Assembly: GCA_963693085.1 (NCBI GenBank)
Contig: OY856410.1
Coordinates: 567,024,406-567,088,405 of the forward strand
DNA length: 64,000 nt
Direction of reading: 5' to 3'
Origin: Alisma plantago-aquatica
Taxonomy: Eukaryota; Streptophyta; Magnoliopsida; Alismatales; Alismataceae
The notes below the pieces were generated by a model that saw only the letters and a program-made list of their open reading frames with translations, was not told the DNA's origin and made no database searches. A program made the translations under genes and the position numbers. Each line of letters opens with the position of its first letter. The first letter of the stretch is position 1. Positions 1 through 11,067 of the stretch are shown one piece after another.

Positions 1-106
1 TGGAGAGCATAAATGCAAGGGAAATGCACTAAATGCTTAAGGGGAGGAGTAATGGAGGCTAGGAGCAGCTAGGGAAGCTAACCTAGTGCTGTGGCCACCA
101 CCCATG

Positions 107-114
107 TATATATA
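107..114 (-). promoter_or_regulatory. TATA-like box in 3' LTR of element 1
   Basis: TATATATA lies in the LTR at the position matching 12629-12636 of the other LTR. In element orientation the dyad array is upstream of it, as expected for a U3 enhancer followed by a promoter. This is motif evidence only. Confidence 0.5.
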
Positions 115-310
115 GGTGGTGGTGGAAGCACTAGGGTAAGTAGGGGTATTGTGGGAAAATAAGTGTAACAAGGGTTAGGTTTTAGGTGACATCACGGAAG
201 TGCTGGGCAGAACATCCTTGGTGGGTGGAGGTGAGAATGGCAGTGGTGGAGGAGAATGGATGCTCTAGTGAAGTGTAAAATCACATGTTGGATGGGTGAA
301 ATGAAGGCTG

Positions 311-612
311 GTAGCATGACCATAATGGGTAGCACGGCCGTGGTGGGGGCTAGGTAGCACGGTCGTGCCGGGAAGCACGACCGTAGTGGTGGAGTTGCGA
401 GGAGGTCGTTCCCCAGAGCATGCTCGTTCTATTCCTCATCTAGCACGATCGTGCTGGGTAGAACGACCGTTTTGGGGGCTTCGTGGCACGGCTGTGCTGG
501 GTAGCACGGTCGTGGTGGCTGAGTTGTTGAAACTTCAAAATTTGTCAATTCAACCTGTAACTTTGTGCAATTACCAGCATGTCTGTTCCTTGGCACCACG
601 GCCGTGCTGGGG
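311..612. repeat. Array of short dyad motifs in U3 of element 1 (3' LTR copy)
   Basis: At least eight degenerate copies of a roughly 14-16 bp unit are present, consensus about GCACGRCCGTGCTGG; its core GCACGGCCGTGC is a perfect palindrome. Examples start near 313, 332, 357, 374, 443, 461, 486, 503 and 597. Many variants swap CG for TG or CA, as expected from cytosine methylation and deamination. The same unit recurs in the 5' LTR and upstream of the extra ORF. Confidence 0.85.
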
Positions 613-934
613 TCTTCAAGTGCTAAAATAGCTTCAAACTTCATTATCAAAGGACTTCTTTGCTTGATGTCAAATCTTGGCCATTGGGGTAGGTTGAGGG
701 AGCTCTTAGGGCCTTATTTTGACCCCTCCATGAGTGGAGGAACCCTAGGACTCCTTCCTTCTCTCTCATCCATCCAAAGTATGGTCCAAGTACATGAAAA
801 TAAAGCAAAGCACGTCCATAAGTACATTTGCAAGTAAAACACATATTGGGGAAATTAAATTGCAATCTACTTTGTTTAGATGTGATAAAAGTAAAAAAAG
901 GCACAAGATGGAGCCCTAAAATAGGGCTACATCA

Positions 935-950
935 CCACCCAAAACTTAAA
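935..950 (-). other. Polypurine tract of element 1
   Basis: On the minus strand this reads TTTAAGTTTTGGGTGG and directly abuts the LTR terminus TGATGTAGCC. This is the expected plus-strand priming site. Confidence 0.75.
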
Positions 951-2182
951 ACATACTTGTCCTCAAGTATGCTCCAACTCAATCTCTCTTTTCAGGTTCT
1001 TTTGAACAGAAATGAATGACAAATGCATAGCAACAAATAATTATTGAATACATGGTCTTGGGAGTGACTATGTGCATGTGCTTCACCTCTCTCCTTTCCT
1101 CTTTCACAAACCATTCATGAACTGAGCACTGATCATACAAACTTTAAATATAAAGCATTGAAACACAAGTTGTCCATATGTCCTTCATGTCATTCTGGGT
1201 AAACCGTTTCATGTTGGTGTTAATCAAAATTGACTAGGAGTATTGTTTCACTTTCATGCATTCACTCTTATGCTTCAAACTACACTAGATGACCCACTTG
1301 GTTATAGAAAGGGTAAAGTGAGCTAAATTTGATGTTTTCTAGCTCAATGGGTGTGAAAGAGGAAGAAAGGATTGCGGTAAGATTTTGGAGTGCTTTTACG
1401 CACTCATCTTTTCTTTATTTGAATGCTCTTAAATAGGAGCATCCTTTAATTTTATTTTTGCTTTTCTTTTTCTTTGCCCTTGGTGTCGATAGGGCATATG
1501 GTGGATAGAGTGAAACATGGAGGTTGAGATGTGGCCACCCCAAACTTTTGAGGGTGGCCACAACTATTAAGTGCACTTTGGCATCTTTTCATGAGGCAGA
1601 GAGGTATGAAGGTGGTGAAAGAATAGTCAGATCAAAGAGTGGTCATTAGTGTAGTTTCCAACATAAGATTTCCTGCATGAAAGCTAATCCAACACTTCAC
1701 CAAATGATATCACACCACATGATAGAACAACATGACATTCACATTTCTACCAAGTGATTCCATAGGCTTTAAGATTTTGTAGCTTGCTCAATTCATGCTT
1801 CACAAATTTAAGAGAGGTGGTGCACATGTAAAAAGTCAACAAACAAGACCATATAGCAATAAGATCTAAGAAAGTAGCATGCATTTGTCAAAGGATTAAA
1901 AACATTTCATTTCAAATAGTGGAGATTAAGTCAAAACATACTTTTATGGTAAGAACATTCAAGTTTGGGAAAAATTGGCCAAAATGGTGCCAATTTGCAT
2001 TAAATCACATCTAAACCTACTTTAGGGAAATTTAAAACATAAAGCAGCAAATCCTAGTTAAAATGCACAAGAAATTACCAAAAACTGCATGAGAATTCAA
2101 TGCATGACATGGAATATCAAAAAGAGCAAAAAAATTAAAAAATTACACAAAAATGCATGAATTAAACTACATGTATGCATGA
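951..2182 (-). other. 3' untranslated region of element 1
   Basis: This is AT-rich DNA with many short A-rich and ATGCA-containing stretches between the extra ORF and the 3' LTR. I see no coding sequence. It corresponds in position to 38715-40197 of element 2. Confidence 0.6.
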
Positions 2183-2404
2183 ATGCAAGCAAAAGAAAAT
2201 CTACACTAGGTGGATTAAAAATCAAACAAACAATGATCAAGTGGAACATGCAACTGTCAAAATAAGCTGAGACTGAGGGCTTACCGCCCTACCAATGCAA
2301 GCAAAAGAAATCTACACTAGGTGGATTAAAAATCAAACAAACAACGATAAGGTGGAACAAGCACTATCAAAATAAGCTGAGACTGAGGGCTTACCACCCT
2401 ACCA
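2183..2404. repeat. Tandem duplication of about 112 bp
   Basis: Two adjacent copies start at 2183 and 2295, each beginning ATGCAAGCAAAAGAAA and ending in a GCTTACC(G/A)CCCTACCA segment. The right copy runs into the polypurine-like sequence at 2401-2416. It differs at only a few positions, so it is younger than much of the element's decay. Confidence 0.85.
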
Positions 2405-2416
2405 CCCCAAACTTTT
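2401..2416 (-). other. Second polypurine-like tract just after the extra ORF of element 1
   Basis: The minus strand reads AAAAGTTTGGGGTGGT, close to the terminal tract (AAGTTTTGGGTGGT including the first LTR base). It lies about 55 bp after the extra-ORF stop codon. Element 2 has the same arrangement at 38698-38714. Confidence 0.6.
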
Positions 2417-2469
2417 GAACCATGCTATCCTCAGCATGAAGCTAAAGCTTAGGGATGATAGGGTAGAAG

Positions 2470-4391
2470 TCATGGCTCTGGTGGTGTGGGGTCCTGCGGT
2501 GGGCCATACTGTGGAGGAGGTTGCTGGTAGTAATGGCCCCAGTAGTCCGCCTGTGGAGGCGGGTATGTCTCCTGGTAACCAGAAATTGATCCCCAGAAAT
2601 CCTCCCCCCATTGGGGGTTTCTCTATGTCTGCGCATGGTTGTAGTGGTACATGTGGTTGATTTGATGATGCATCTACTACTGATCCAACCAAATGTCCTA
2701 TTGTATCTTATGAATTCCCTCCAACTGTGCATGAATAGCTGACAAGTCATATGAATTTGTCGGAGGTGCCTGCGCCTCAAAATCCTCCACTCTCGGTCTA
2801 GTACGACATGGATGCTCAAGTGAACGATGCTGCTCTGGAACATTTGTCTCTCCCTCTTCTTTAGGTAAGGATACACTTGGTTCTCTGTACCCCTATCTAG
2901 GGTTCATTTCCTCATAGCATGATAACAATTCTAAAAAGTCATCCGTAGGCCCCACATCCCTGAGAAGAAGGCTGGTGTGGTATGGGAGTTCCAGGTTGAC
3001 ACCAGGATAGCTGGGGTTCAGAACATACAAGATTTTGTTATCTTTGAGGGATATCATTTGGGACCTCACAAAATAGTTTAGATCCACATATTTGTTTCCA
3101 TCTACCTTGGTAAGTCCCTCTAGAGTGCATCACACTACCCTTGCCAAAGTGGTGACAATCCCTCCCATGATGAATGGATTTTTACTCTTGGATGGGATTG
3201 TCTTCAAGTGATCAATCACCATGGCACCAATGTTCACAAATCCCTCACTTACAATCGTGTCCATAACAAATAAGTCTATATGAGAACTAGATCCTTGATT
3301 ATCATAGCGGCCAAACAAGGTGTTTGCTAGGACCTTTTGCAAGTATCTCAAGAAAGGGTTGTAGATCTTGCTCGTTTTGGATTTCCCAACAGCAAAGGTA
3401 GATTGGCCCATGATTTTCTTCCACATCTTGGAGTAATCTTCTCTACCGCTCTTGTCGAATCTCCCCTCATCGAATTTCTTTGCCATTTCTGAATTGGGGG
3501 CAAACATTGCATTGATCTGAGAAGCTTTAAGCACATGTGTTGAACAGTTTAACTTGAACCTAATAGCATCCTGTCCTTGATACTGTACCTTCTCTAAGGT
3601 TGCGAAGAACTCATGAGTGATCTCCAAGTATGTTTCTTCAACCTCAGTTAAAATCTTGTACAGTCCACAATGTCATAAATGAGGTCAAACACGAATTTGA
3701 CCACTATGGCTTGCATTGTGGGCAAACATGCATATCTGGTGGGAATCACCCTCCTTGTCATGCACTTGGGGTGGAGAGGTCTCATTACTGCCTTTCTTGC
3801 TATTCCCCTGCCATATGTGGTTCCTTCTAGTTTCTTTCCCACCCAAGTCAATATATCCTCCTCTAGCCTTGACACGATATCCACCGATTCATCTGCCAAT
3901 TACTTACTCGCAATGTCTTCTACCTCTTCTTCTTCATAGACGTGTGACCCTGAACTTGTGTCCAAGTTCAAGGGCACTCTCTCATGGCTTCCACTAGGTC
4001 GGGCTGATGATGTGGAATGCCTTGCTGGAGCTGGTCGTGGTGACAAGCGTGAGGAAGATGCCTCATTAGTTTTCTTGATTCTTCACTCACGACCCGGTGC
4101 ATTGACTTCAATAGAATATACAATGTTCTCCAACTCTTCTTGTTCTTCCTCCTCCTCTTCCCTGGGGTTGCTGTAGTTTGGATTCGAGATGTGCTCGCTA
4201 GAGGAAGAGTGGAGTCGGGAGGCGCTCATCGACGCCGATCGTCCAAAGGAATGTGAATTTGAGTTGGATGGTGAGGAGGTGCTATCACACTACTATGAAT
4301 CGAGCGCTTGTTTGGATTGCCTTTTGCTACCAGTGAGGATGTTTGTAGTCTTGTATACTCCCCTCTTTATGGCCTTTCCCATGCTCTTCAT
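2470..4391 (-). pseudogene. Athila extra-ORF protein (ORF downstream of integrase), broken
   Basis: The likely start is the ATG at 4391, which opens a basic N-terminus (MKSMGKAIKRGVYKTTN). The likely end is the TGA at 2470-2472, after a proline/glutamine/tyrosine-rich tail. Acidic runs (EEEEEEQEELE) precede the conserved domain, which contains PTRY, then EFFATLEKV..., INAMF, VLANTLFG and LTKVDGNKY. This order matches the extra ORF of element 2 (PTRY, EFMVSLDV, FNMIF, MLSSTLF, LITKLSIY). I read about ten in-frame stops, at least seven of them TAG, and a frameshift near 3630-3648. The family resembles the plant ATHILA ORF-1 proteins, whose function is unknown. I see no signal peptide or membrane helix. 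Confidence 0.75.
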
Positions 4392-4617
4392 TCTTACAAG
4401 GGTTTTTGGTGAAAAACTGAGCTAGAATTGGAAAAATGCAGCTCCGGCCTGTAGGGGCAGAATCTGCTTGGAAATGGAGGAATCAGTGTGATGGACGATG
4501 GAAATTGAAGCTAGAGGTTAGGGAAAGTGATTAGGGACAAAAGGAAACTCAAATCCAGAGTTTGGGAGCAAGAGGAGGCAATTTGGGGGTGTTGGGAACT
4601 CGCCCTATCTGCCTAGA

Positions 4618-4890
4618 GTCGTGGAACGACTGTGCTCAGATGTAAAAATGAATTTGGGGTCGTGCTGGGACGGGTTGAATCGGGCGAATTAAGTGGTTTT
4701 TTCTGGGCCAACACGACCATGCTGACGGGGAGCTGGCACAACCATTCTGGTTAGCATGGCCGTGCTGCCAGCGGCCAAATCTTGAAACAACATGTTATTT
4801 TTAAGTTAACCAACATTGGCATTCCGCACCAGCATGACCGTTATGGATGGATGCCAGCATGGCCATTCTGGTCAAAACGGCAGTTCTGCC
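4618..4890. repeat. Dyad motif array upstream of the extra ORF of element 1
   Basis: About eight degenerate copies of the LTR motif are present, for example around 4661, 4713, 4735, 4752, 4832, 4856 and 4876, including AGCATGGCCGTGCTG. They lie about 230-500 bp upstream of the extra-ORF start, between pol and that ORF, in the same orientation as in the LTRs. Element 2 has its own motif in the same place. I see no clear TATA box between this array and the ORF. Confidence 0.75.
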
Positions 4891-5249
4891 CTCTGTCAGT
4901 TCAAAAACTCCAGATTTCATTAAATCTTTTAGGAACTCATCATCTAATCCACTTGAATGATATTTGTTGTTGTCATATCCACCACTTTAATTGAACGTGC
5001 CCTAATTCTCAACTTGATCCTGTTCGACTTGTCATTTCATCAAAACTAAAGACAAAAACTATCAAGCACAAGTGTGTGCGTGTGTGTTTTGTGTAAAATA
5101 AAACAAAAGTATATAAAAATTAAGGTTCGAGAATCTCAAACCACATGTGTTGCCTCCCACTAGTGCTAAATTTTATGGCTTCAGCCAGGCTTATTGATTC
5201 TTGATTTCTTTCACTTCTTTGGAATTCTCAAGGCATCCTTGTAGTATAT
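4891..5249 (-). other. Non-coding spacer between integrase and extra ORF of element 1
   Basis: This non-coding stretch includes the conserved GGGAGGCAAC segment (minus strand, 5146-5160) and a short TG-rich run near 5072-5090. No gene is visible. Confidence 0.6.
5146..5160 (-). other. Conserved GGGAGGCAAC segment after integrase (element 1)
   Basis: On the minus strand this reads GTGGGAGGCAACACA, preceded by AGCACTA. Element 2 has GGCACTTGTTGGGAGGCAACCCAA at the same place (motif core 36329-36344). Conservation between otherwise diverged spacers suggests a functional RNA or DNA element; its role is not known to me. Confidence 0.6.
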
Positions 5250-8200
5250 TTATTTCTCATTCACTTCCAAGAACATTTCTTCATCAGATTGTTGTTCTTC
5301 TACAAGCATAACAATATCAAAACATTGATTGGACTTGTCGGGGCCTACTTCAACAATTGGTTTCAATCTTTGTCCATTGACGACAAATTGTTTTGCCCTT
5401 CTTTCTCACATATCACAACATCCCCAGATGGGTACACTTTCTTGATAAGATAAGGACCTTCCCATCTAGACCAGAGTTTTCCGGGAAAGAACTTCATTCT
5501 TGAATTGTACAACCATACCCACTTGCCGAGCTCAAACTCCTTTCTGATCATCTTATCATGAAGGAACTTAGTTCTCTCCTTATAGCTCTTGGACATGTCA
5601 TATGCCTCATGGCGCATTTCCTCCATCTCATTAAGTTGAAACTTCCTCTTCATTCTGGCATTTTCTCCATTAAGATCCATAGTCTTGAAAGCCCATAATG
5701 GCTTGTGTTGCATTTCAACCAGCAAATGGAAACTTTTTCCATAATTGAGCTTGAATGGGGTAGTGCCAATCGGGAATTTGTATGCAGTCTGGTAAGCCCA
5801 TAAAGCTTCATTTAGATGGAGTGACCAATCCTTGTGGTTCGGTCTCACTGTTTTCTCTAGATTGAGCTTTATCTCCCGATTGGCCAGCTCAACTTGGCCA
5901 CTAGTTTGAGGATGTAAGGAGTGTCTACTCGATGGTTTACTCCATGCTTCTTGAGCAACCCTTCAAAAGTGTGGTGAATGAAGTGACTTCCCCCGTCACT
6001 AATCATGGCCCTTGGGATGCCGAAATGGCTAAAAATGTTTGATTTCACAGAGTCGCACACCACCTTGTGGTCATTCGTCCGGGTTGCAATAGCTTCTATC
6101 CACTTTGACACGTAGTCCACAATGACCAAAATGTAGACATACCCAAAGGAAGGAGGGAAAGGACCCATGAAGTCAATTCCCCATACATCAAACACCTCCA
6201 CCACAAGGATGGGTGATAGAGGCATCATGTCCCTTTTTTGAGATAGTGCCCACTTTTTGGCACTTCAAGCAGCTTTTGCACAACTCATGTGGATCTTTAA
6301 ACAAGAATGTCCAATAAAACCCACATTGAAGAACCTTTGCAGCCGTGCATTTTCCTCCAAAATGACCTCCACATACTCTAGAATGGCACATGGATAGGAT
6401 TTCTTACTGTTCTATTTCTAGAACACATCTCCTTATGAGCTAATCAGGGCAATATTTGAAGAGGTGCGGGTCATCCCAAGCATAATTCTTGACCATGTCA
6501 AATAGCCTTTTGCTTTCCTCCCTTGTCCATGTGCTAGGTATCCTCCCACTAGCTAAGAAATTGGCTATGTGTTGATACCATGGCCTTTGAGTAGATGAAA
6601 GAAGGAAGAGTTGTTCTTGTGGCATCGTTTCCTTGATTCGATGTATGTCATCAAAGGGGCAATCAATTCGGGAGAGATGGTCAACAACACCATTTTCCAC
6701 TCCCTTCTTATCTACAATATCCACATCAAACTCTTGAAGCAATATGATCCATCTGATCAACCTTGGCTTTGAATCTTTCTTTGACATGAGGTACTTTAGT
6801 GCAGTGTGGTCTGTGTATATCACTACTTTGTTTTGCAAAAGATATGATCAGAATTTGTCAAGAGTGAAGATGATTGCAAGCAACTCTTTCTCGGTCATTG
6901 TGTAATTTCTTTGGGCTTCATCTAAAGTCATGCTTGCGTAGTAGATAGCATGTGGGATTCGACCAACTCTTTGGCCCAGCACAACCCCCACTGCCATGTC
7001 GGATGCATCAGTTATAATTTCGAATGGCAAAGAGAAATCCGGGGGCTGCATGATAGGAGCAAAAATGAGTCTTTCCTTCAAATGATTGAAAGCTTCAATA
7101 CACTTGTCATCAAAGTGAAATTCAACATCCTTTTCAAGCAAGTGAAATAGAGGTCTTGAGATTTTACTAAAATCCTTGATGAAGTGGTGGTAGAAACCGG
7201 CATGTCCCAAGAAAGACCAAACATGTCTTATGGTGGAAGGACTGGTGAGAGTATAAATGAGGCCCACTTTGGCCTTGTCAACTTCAATTCCGTCCTTATA
7301 AACCCGGTGACCCAAAACTATGCCCTCAGGCACCATGAAGTGACTCTTTTCCCAAGATAGCACTAGGTGAACCTTCACACATCTCTCAAGAATAGTAGCC
7401 AAATGTAGCAAGCACTCATCAAATGTCTTACCAAAAATTGAGAAATCATCTATGAACACTTCCAAAGACGAATCAAGCATATCCACAAAAATCGAGGTCA
7501 CACATCTCTGAAATGTAGAAGGGGCATACACAACCCAAATGGCATTCTCCAGTAAGCAAATGTGCCACTCGGGAAAGTGAATGTTGTCTTCTCTTGATCT
7601 GCAAGATGCACGACAATTTGGAAATATCCCAAATACCCATCAAGGAAACAATAGAAGCTTTGGCCCGCTAGCCTCTCTAGGATCTGGTCAAGAAATGGGA
7701 GAGGATAGTGGTCCTTCTTGGTCATTTCATTGAGCTTCTGATAGTCAACACACATTCTCCACTTGGATTATTCTCTTACCAGCATAAGCTCACCATCTGC
7801 ATTCTCCGCAACAGTGATCCCACCCTTCTTGGGTACAACTTGGATGGGGCTCACCCATGTACTATTAGAAATGGGGTAGATTATCCCAACATCAAGCAAT
7901 TTCACAACTTCTTGGGTCACAACCTCTTTCAGCTTTGGGTTCAACTGCCTTTGCATTTGGGGGGTCGGCCTTGCATCATATTCTAGATAGATCATGTGCA
8001 CACAGATGGAGGTATCAATACCCCTCAAGTCATCTATAGACCATCCAATGGCTTGGATGTTCTTCTTCAAGACTTTCATCAATGCCTCTTGTTCTAGCGA
8101 GAGAATAGAAGAAATGATCACCGGGAGGGTGTCATTTTCCCCTAGAAAAGCATACTTCAATCCTTCTGGAAGTGATTTCAACTCAAGAGTGGGAGGTTCT

Positions 8201-9302
8201 TCAAGAGAGTTCTTTAATGATTCATAGATAGAAGGGAGGTCTTCACTTGTAGCCACCAAGGCTATCTCATTCTCTTCATCATATTCTTCATCATCATTGG
8301 GGAACTCAACTATCGACTCTAGACCTCTACCTTGGATGGCAGTTTGAATCCAAGTCGGTAGGCATTCCTCCACAATTTCATCTAGACATTCAATGAGATT
8401 GCAATCTTCTTCAGTGGCCCCTATCACCTCGGTCATGGCTGACAATTTAAAGATGTTCAACCTGATCTTCATGTGCATGAATGTCACATACATCGTACCG
8501 GTCCTTACATGAATAACCGCATCCGCTGTGGCTAAGAAAGGCCTCCCCAAGATGACATGGACCCTCCTTGTGTCTTTTTCCATGTCTAAGACAATGAAAT
8601 CGGTAGGGAAGAAGGCAGACGTCTCATTATCAAGTCTCACAACACGTCATCCACATGCCCTTTAGGCATCTTTACCGATATGTCAGTCAACTGTAAAGTA
8701 AAATGAGCCAGACTCAACTACCCCATTTGTAGCTCTGCAAATACATCATACAACATTAGGTTGACACTAGAGCCCAAGTATAGGGGAGCTTGGTCTATGT
8801 GATGTTCCCCAATGTAGCATGAGATGATAGGAGCACCAGAATATTTTCTTTTCCTTGGCATGCTGTGCTGCAAGATCGAGCTCACTTGCTTGGTGAGCTT
8901 GACTTTCTTTGGGGTTCTTCTCATAGTCTTTCTATTGAAGGTGCATAGATCTTTCAAGAACTTAGCATACAAAGGGATTTTCTTGACTGCATCAAGCAAA
9001 GAAATGTTGATTTTCACCTGTTTGAAAGCTTCAAGGATGTCTTCAATGTGCTTCTTTCTTCTCCTCTCAGCAGAAGGTTCCTTAAGAGCCTCAAGAAACG
9101 GGGGAAGTTGGGACCCAATATGGTGCGGATCAACCGTGTCATCAACATATATCACATGAATCACAATATCATCACCCGATATCACAGTATCAACCTTGGC
9201 ACTCATCACAATATCCTCAAGTTGTATCTCAGTATCAACCTGTCCAGTCTCAGTATCACCTCTGTCAACAACAAAGGTATGGTGGGGGTGATCTAACGCT
9301 CA
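5250..9302 (-). pseudogene. pol: pol (protease, reverse transcriptase, RNase H, integrase) of element 1
   Basis: The reading runs from high to low coordinates in several frames. Protease (about 9210-8550): PTISC-type and LGRPF segments are recognisable, but the catalytic Asp position of the family's LDLGAS is Tyr (LYLGSS, codon near 8778-8780). Reverse transcriptase (about 7950-7250): VVPKKGG, FLDGY, MPFGLC and the catalytic FIDDF are visible; a stop at 7768 and a frameshift near 7530 interrupt it. RNase H (about 7010-6600): TDASD, ELLA and YTDH. Integrase (about 6390-5350): zinc-binding region, GIDFMGPF and ISDGG; a frameshift just after VDTPY removes the region of the third acidic residue from this frame. 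A C-terminal [10 protein letters not shown] segment follows. The frame carrying the real C-terminus appears to end at a TAA at 5250-5252. The protein would process and copy the element but cannot be made. Confidence 0.9.
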
Positions 9303-10796
9303 ACCACTCCTCAGAATAGTCACCGCCTTCACATGCTCATGGGTAGTGGAAGAAGAGGCTTGTGGAGGTGGTTGTGGCTGTTGGGGTGGTGGTGGCCTTT
9401 GGTGAGGTGAATTTGGGTTTTGGAGGATGAATTGCAGTTGTGGTGGCTGTTGTTGTTGTGGATGGGGGTGGTATTGCGGGGGTGGCTTCTGGTATGAATG
9501 AGGTGTAGGTGGAGCATATTGGTAGTTAAGAGGTGCCTGAGGAGGTGGTGGAGCATAGGGGTTCGGCGGTGCTAGGTATGAAGGCAGAGCATATGAACTT
9601 GGAGTGTTCCCTAGGAAAGTACCATCATTATTTAGTTGAGATGGAAGTCTTCCTTCTTCCCTCCTAGAAAGAGAGAGAGAGAAATATGATCTAGTCTTTG
9701 CTTAGGGTGGTTGATGGACTGCCCATGTGATGTCACATCCTTCTTCACATCATCCAAACTTCTTAACCTTCCAAGCACCTCCTCTTCTAACTTTGAACTA
9801 TAGAGCGACCTCTGCTGCCCTTGTCCTTTGTCCATCCTCATTTTGTTGTTTCCAAGAAAAATTTGTATGGTTCCTCCACTCGGGAGTGTAGGTGTTGGAC
9901 ATGGGGCCTTGATTATTTCGTCCGCCAAAGGAGTGCAAAGAATTCACTTCTTCATCCACATAATCGACTGCCATGGTAGGTTGGCTAGGAGAGCCACTAG
10001 CTTGATTCTTCATCATCTTCATCATATCCACCATCATTTTCATCATATCGGGGTTGATAGCATTGTGGGTAGGAGCCAAGGAAGAAGGTGGAGGGATGTA
10101 GCTTCGGCCACAATGCTCCCCTTTTTTAGAAACACGATGGTGTGAGTTTTCAACAAGATGTTTGAACAAGGGCCATGATTCCTCAGGTAGCTTTGCCGTG
10201 AAAGTACCTGCACAGGAGGAGTTGACATTGTTTTGGCTTTGTTCTTTAAGCCCGATGTAGAAGGCTTGAATGAGTTGCCACAATGGCACTTCATGGTGAG
10301 GGCAGTCGCGGAGCAGTTTTTGGAACCTCTCCCATGCCTCGTGGAAGGGTTCATTCTTTTTCTGGGTGAATGGAGTGATGCATCTTCTCATGTAGGACAA
10401 CTTGGCAATAAGGAAGAACTTCTTGAGGAATTCATTCTTTACTTCATTCCATTTTACCAGATCTAGCTTTGACACATACCACTCTTTAGGTTTCTCTTTT
10501 AGGGAGAAAGGAAAGAGGGTTCTCCAGATGGAGTCGTCAGTGGCAGTGGGGGTGCGGAAAGTGGAGCACGTCTCAAGGAAAGCATCAATGTGATGATAGG
10601 GATTCTCATTCTCCATCCTATAGTAAGTAGGGAGGAGTCCAAGGAGTGCGGGTGGAATGGTGAACTGTTGACCTGACATTTGGTCAACTAGGGTGGTGAT
10701 GGGGGAATTGTAGTTCCCTGGGGTGAAGTATTTGTGGAGCGAGCAGTGCTGCGGTGGAGGTGGTTGAGCATCTGCATGCAGGTTGTTGTCTTCCAT
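9303..10796 (-). pseudogene. gag: gag (capsid/nucleocapsid-like) of element 1
   Basis: The start codon is at 10796 (MEDNNLHADAQPPPP), about 250 bp after the primer site. The retrotransposon gag domain is clear: ITTLVDQM, HIDAFLETC, LFPFSLKEKPKEWY, FLKKFF, EAWERFQKLLRDCPHH and FYIGL. It is open to about 9800. A frameshift near 9840 shifts the continuation (LEEEVLGRL, then a proline/glutamine-rich region) to another frame. The gag-protease junction carries KAVTILRSG near 9303-9345, a segment typical of Athila Gag. Gag would form the cytoplasmic particle that packages element RNA. Confidence 0.88.
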
Positions 10797-11050
10797 CTCA
10801 GCTTCTCAGTGTTGGTTGCGGAGACTTTAGCATCTCCTTTTACCTATCTCGGGGTCGTACAACACCAAGTCGGTACAAGTAGAATGTGTGCGGTGCATGT
10901 ATAGCTGTCACCTCCACAATACACAAATAGGCAACAAGAAACTAAGTTAGCAAACCAAGACACAAAAGTTACACAAAGAATAAAAAAAGCAATGATGAGG
11001 GAAAAAAGAAAGGCTAAGATACACTAACTAGCTAGGCTGAGCACCTCTAT
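10797..11050 (-). other. Leader between primer site and gag of element 1
   Basis: This is the untranslated leader in element orientation. It is AT-rich with no coding signal. Confidence 0.7.
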
Positions 11051-11067
11051 CCCCGACAACGGAGCCA
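11051..11067 (-). other. Primer binding site, tRNA-Asp type (element 1)
   Basis: On the minus strand this reads TGGCTCCGTTGTCGGGG, matching the complement of the tRNA-Asp 3' end (TGGCGCCGTTGCCGGGG) at 15 of 17 positions. It lies 7 bp inside the end of the 5' LTR. Confidence 0.85.

Larger units (their letters stand above)
1..934 (-). repeat. 3' LTR of element 1 (partial)
   Basis: This stretch aligns along its whole length with 12523-13474. It ends at GGGCTACATCA (924-934), the complement of the LTR 5' terminus TGATGTAGCCC. The outer part of the LTR lies left of the window. It is about 18 bp shorter than the matching part of the other LTR and visibly diverged from it, so the insertion is old. 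Confidence 0.93.
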
